The notes beneath the pieces are model-generated. The model worked only from the letters and a program-made list of their open reading frames with translations, made no database searches and had not been told where the DNA came from. This document shows positions 3,916 through 5,887 of a DNA stretch of 5,887 nucleotides, piece by piece; position 1 is the first letter of the stretch; every line of letters begins with the position of its first letter. Source of the stretch: Akkermansiaceae bacterium (lineage in GTDB: Bacteria > Verrucomicrobiota > Verrucomicrobiia > Verrucomicrobiales > Akkermansiaceae). The translations under genes were made by a program, and so were the position numbers. The stretch lies in assembly GCA_014379305.1 (NCBI GenBank), contig JACMMB010000326.1:1-5887 (forward strand), in the 5' to 3' direction.

Positions 3916-5887
3916 TTACTCCTGAGTGATTTTCCAGCGGATAAAACATGGTCCTGAAGCGGGTTTCGCAGCGGTGGCCTTGAGCATGCCATCCGTGGAG
4001 GAAACGGTGACTCCAGTAGAAGACCAAGTGATCATATTTTCCGAGCACTCGGCACCATAGGAAATGCCATCTTTCAGAGATGCCAAGGGGCGCTGGATGC
4101 AAAATGTTGGCTGGCCATCAACGGCCATGACTTGGGTATCATCCACACTTTTGGACAGAGGATTGGTCGAAAAGGCGAATTCGATGCCATTTTCAATATC
4201 GTCTTCATCGTCATCATCATTAAATGCTCCAACAGGTTCGGTAAACGAACCTTGCCAGATCTCGAATGCGCTGAGTGGCGGCGGCGGCGGTGGCGGCGGT
4301 GGAGTATTTGAAGGGGCGATGGGTTTCAGCGGGCCGTCGGGAAACCAATGGTTGCCGAGCTTTGTTTGCAAGCGGAGGTGCCATTTTTCGCCGATCCCCA
4401 TAGGACCGCCCTGCGTATTGGATTCCAGCACGAAAGTTGTCGTATCGGCTGTAAGCTCGTTGGTTTTCCTAGTTTCTAACCAATCGGCATTCGAGAGGGT
4501 GATATTGTCGAGAAAGATACCGGTTGGATAAGTGGTGTATTGCGGATAGCCCGGTAAATTTTCATCGGCGAAAACGCTTCCCTGAGTTGCATAGTATCGG
4601 AAACGGATATGAATGGGATTGGAAGAAGCGGAAATGGGAAAGGATGCCGAATGGTTTACCAAATCGGTGGTTCCCAGATTGGTTCCCGTGATGATTGAGC
4701 CGATTTGTGACCATGTAGCTCCGTTGTTCGTGCTTGTTTCCGCAGCCAGTTTGCTAAATTCGGTCATGAAGCCACGCTTATACAAGAAATTGAGAGTTGC
4801 ACCGGATTTAGGGATGATTTCCTGGCCTAGCTCGATGATCTGATCCGGGATTGCCGTAAATGTAGGGTGGGTGAGACGAAATGATTTTGATCCGGCAACC
4901 GGACCGAAGGTGGGGGCGCTTGGAAAGCCCAAACTTGAGATCAAGTTGTAGGTCGGTGCGGTGCGGTCGATGATTTGTGAATTTGTGTTTGCTTCAGCGT
5001 TTTCCGTCCAAGTCACAGGGATTTGTTTGTACGTTTTGACCCGTAGGGCTTCAGCTAAAGGCGGAGGGGTGAAAGTGTAGGTGATTGGGTATAAGGGATT
5101 GGGGGTCGCGCTACCACTCAGGGTTTGGTCTGAGATAAGCATGTCAGGATTTATCAGGGTGACGGAGTATGAGTGACTTGTAGGAATGTCGGTTCCGGAT
5201 ATGCCATTCACAGAGATCCGGTAGGTGACGTCATTGGAGATTTCACTTCCGGCATCCGCTGCGGGCATTTGCCAGACAATGCTGGGATCGCCGTATTTGT
5301 TATTTTTCTTGATATTGGTTAGTGTGAGGGGAGTGCCGTTTTTGGTCACGCTGACAGTGGAGTTGGAGAAGCTTGCCGAGCGATGGGAGAGGGACCAGAA
5401 CCGGCCATTCAAAGGAGCTGGAAAAAAGCCAGCAGATGGATAAGAAACGAACATCGTGGGAGGCGAGGGATTGTTTTCAGATCCGACCACGTAAAGGACG
5501 TTTGAAGGTTGGATCGGGGTGCTCCCGGGAATGGTTTTCCCTGGTTGATCACCAGTTGCAAAATCCAATGAGGCAGTACGGAGAATCCACCGGCGATGTC
5601 CGGCATCAACGTTCCATGCTGAGGTGGAGGTTTGCGATTCCTCCCGCATATATGCTGTTACAGCGCCAGGTCCGAAGAAACCTCTGGAAGTGTTACCGCG
5701 GGCGCAGCCAGCCCAAGGGACTTCGGTCCAAGTTGTATTGACCGGAGGATTATGGCCATATGAGGTCGGGCTTTGTACGAACATAAGCGCCGCGCGCTGG
5801 GTGGCGGACGACTTCCTGGTGTTGGCAGGAGGTTTATGGATATCCGCCGAGAGAATCTTTACAGTTGCCTCGGTATTCATCGTCGTA
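3916..5887 (-). CDS. Large secreted multidomain protein with CAP-like N-terminal domain (5' partial)
   Basis: At least 656 residues are visible; the frame is still open at the right edge, so the ATG at 5878-5880 (residue 1 here) is probably internal. Residues about 1-115 look like a CAP/SCP-type domain: 'AALMFVQSP', 'YGHNPP' (His43), 'GNTSRG', 'GPGAVTAYM', and 'AGHRRWIL' (His95) then 'FATGD'. The Glu usually found in 'GEN' is replaced (Gly62-Asn63). Residues 116-330 are beta-rich, Ig/Fn3-like repeats. Residues about 330-470 form a jelly-roll or MAM-like sandwich ('STNNGATWSQIGS', ending 'GIFLDNITLSNADW'). A nine-Pro linker (527-535) leads to 'W.GSF', the acidic 'NDDDDEDDIENGIEFAF' motif (554-570) and a final beta-sandwich with 'YGAECSENMITW'. 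This C-terminal pattern is common in secreted verrucomicrobial proteins. Function is unknown; it is presumably exported, though the signal peptide is off the window. It is first in a minus-strand run of four genes. Confidence 0.78.
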   Translation of the reverse strand, partial: TTMNTEATVKILSADIHKPPANTRKSSATQRAALMFVQSPTSYGHNPPVNTTWTEVPWAGCARGNTSRGFFGPGAVTAYMREESQTSTSAWNVDAGHRRWILRTASLDFATGDQPGKTIPGSTPIQPSNVLYVVGSENNPSPPTMFVSYPSAGFFPAPLNGRFWSLSHRSASFSNSTVSVTKNGTPLTLTNIKKNNKYGDPSIVWQMPAADAGSEISNDVTYRISVNGISGTDIPTSHSYSVTLINPDMLISDQTLSGSATPNPLYPITYTFTPPPLAEALRVKTYKQIPVTWTENAEANTNSQIIDRTAPTYNLISSLGFPSAPTFGPVAGSKSFRLTHPTFTAIPDQIIELGQEIIPKSGATLNFLYKRGFMTEFSKLAAETSTNNGATWSQIGSIITGTNLGTTDLVNHSASFPISASSNPIHIRFRYYATQGSVFADENLPGYPQYTTYPTGIFLDNITLSNADWLETRKTNELTADTTTFVLESNTQGGPMGIGEKWHLRLQTKLGNHWFPDGPLKPIAPSNTPPPPPPPPPLSAFEIWQGSFTEPVGAFNDDDDEDDIENGIEFAFSTNPLSKSVDDTQVMAVDGQPTFCIQRPLASLKDGISYGAECSENMITWSSTGVTVSSTDGMLKATAAKPASGPCFIRWKITQE
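4198..4218 (-). repeat. Asp/Glu-rich run, likely calcium-binding motif
   Basis: Codons for 'DDDDEDD' (residues 555-561 of the large secreted protein) make a GAT/GAC-rich low-complexity stretch. Aligned to the usual 'DxDxDG..N..EYA' motif of secreted verrucomicrobial proteins, Asp556, Asp558 and Asp560 take the alternating acidic positions, with Asn564 and Glu567-Phe568 following. The Gly residues normally between the acids are replaced by Asp or Glu. Calcium binding is inferred by analogy with thrombospondin type 3 and dockerin loops. Confidence 0.5.
4276..4302 (-). repeat. Nine-proline codon repeat (interdomain linker)
   Basis: Nine consecutive Pro codons, all CCG or CCA (CGG/TGG on the plus strand), encode residues 527-535 of the large secreted protein. 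The run separates the central beta-sandwich part from the acidic C-terminal module and probably acts as a stiff spacer. A triplet run like this can change length by slippage, giving a linker that varies between strains, and may need EF-P to translate. Confidence 0.85.

Noticed and set aside
3864..3992. Upstream ATG at 3992 as start of the lipoprotein gene
   Set aside because: It overlaps the previous gene by 77 bases and puts a non-hydrophobic leader before a good signal sequence that begins at 3863.
4276..4302. Triplet repeat as part of a CRISPR or tandem-repeat array
   Set aside because: It is a short in-frame Pro codon run with no spacers or longer repeat unit.
4064..4531. Plus-strand open frame with a Gly run
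   Set aside because: It is the complement of the Pro codon run and flanking sequence in the large minus-strand gene; it has no family signal of its own.
2..5887. Mobile element, phage or defence system
   Set aside because: No transposase, integrase, nuclease, toxin or antitoxin family, and no terminal repeats were seen; composition looks even across genes.

Overview
The window looks like chromosomal DNA from a member of the Verrucomicrobiota (PVC group). I infer this from the protein families, because no rRNA or taxonomic marker is present. The clues are a degenerate trypsin-like/PDZ protein of the kind abundant in Planctomycetes and Verrucomicrobia, and a large secreted beta-sandwich protein ending in a Pro linker, an Asp-rich motif of the 'DxDxDG..N..EYA.G.dP' type and a short beta-sandwich. 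Two uncharacterised envelope proteins also resemble, from memory, conserved verrucomicrobial hypotheticals. GC content is moderate, genes are tightly packed, and Shine-Dalgarno sequences are not evident.

Layout: the left end (2-910, + strand) carries the 3' part of a gene for a pseudo-protease. Its PDZ domain sits inside the trypsin fold and its catalytic serine position is isoleucine. After a 45-base convergent gap with a small perfect hairpin, the rest of the window is one minus-strand run of four genes with gaps of 52, 40 and 54 bases, transcribed right to left. In order of transcription these are a large CAP-like multidomain secreted protein (3916-5887, start beyond the right edge), a small predicted lipoprotein (3363-3863), a single-pass membrane protein (2342-3322), and a complete M20-family metallodipeptidase (956-2287).

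How they may work together: the spacing and common strand fit one operon, and the first three products are all predicted to be in the envelope or secreted. The last, a cytosolic dipeptidase with all metal ligands intact, is the only gene with a clear biochemical role (hydrolysis of dipeptides). Whether it is functionally tied to the envelope proteins or is only a passenger cannot be read from the sequence. No RNA genes, mobile elements, CRISPR arrays or origins were seen, and no stretch over 300 bases lacks a gene.

The most interesting points are the PDZ domain nested at the regulatory L3 loop of a dead protease fold, the uncharacterised envelope-gene trio, and a repeated start-site arrangement (out-of-frame ATG, seven bases before a GTG start) at two consecutive genes.
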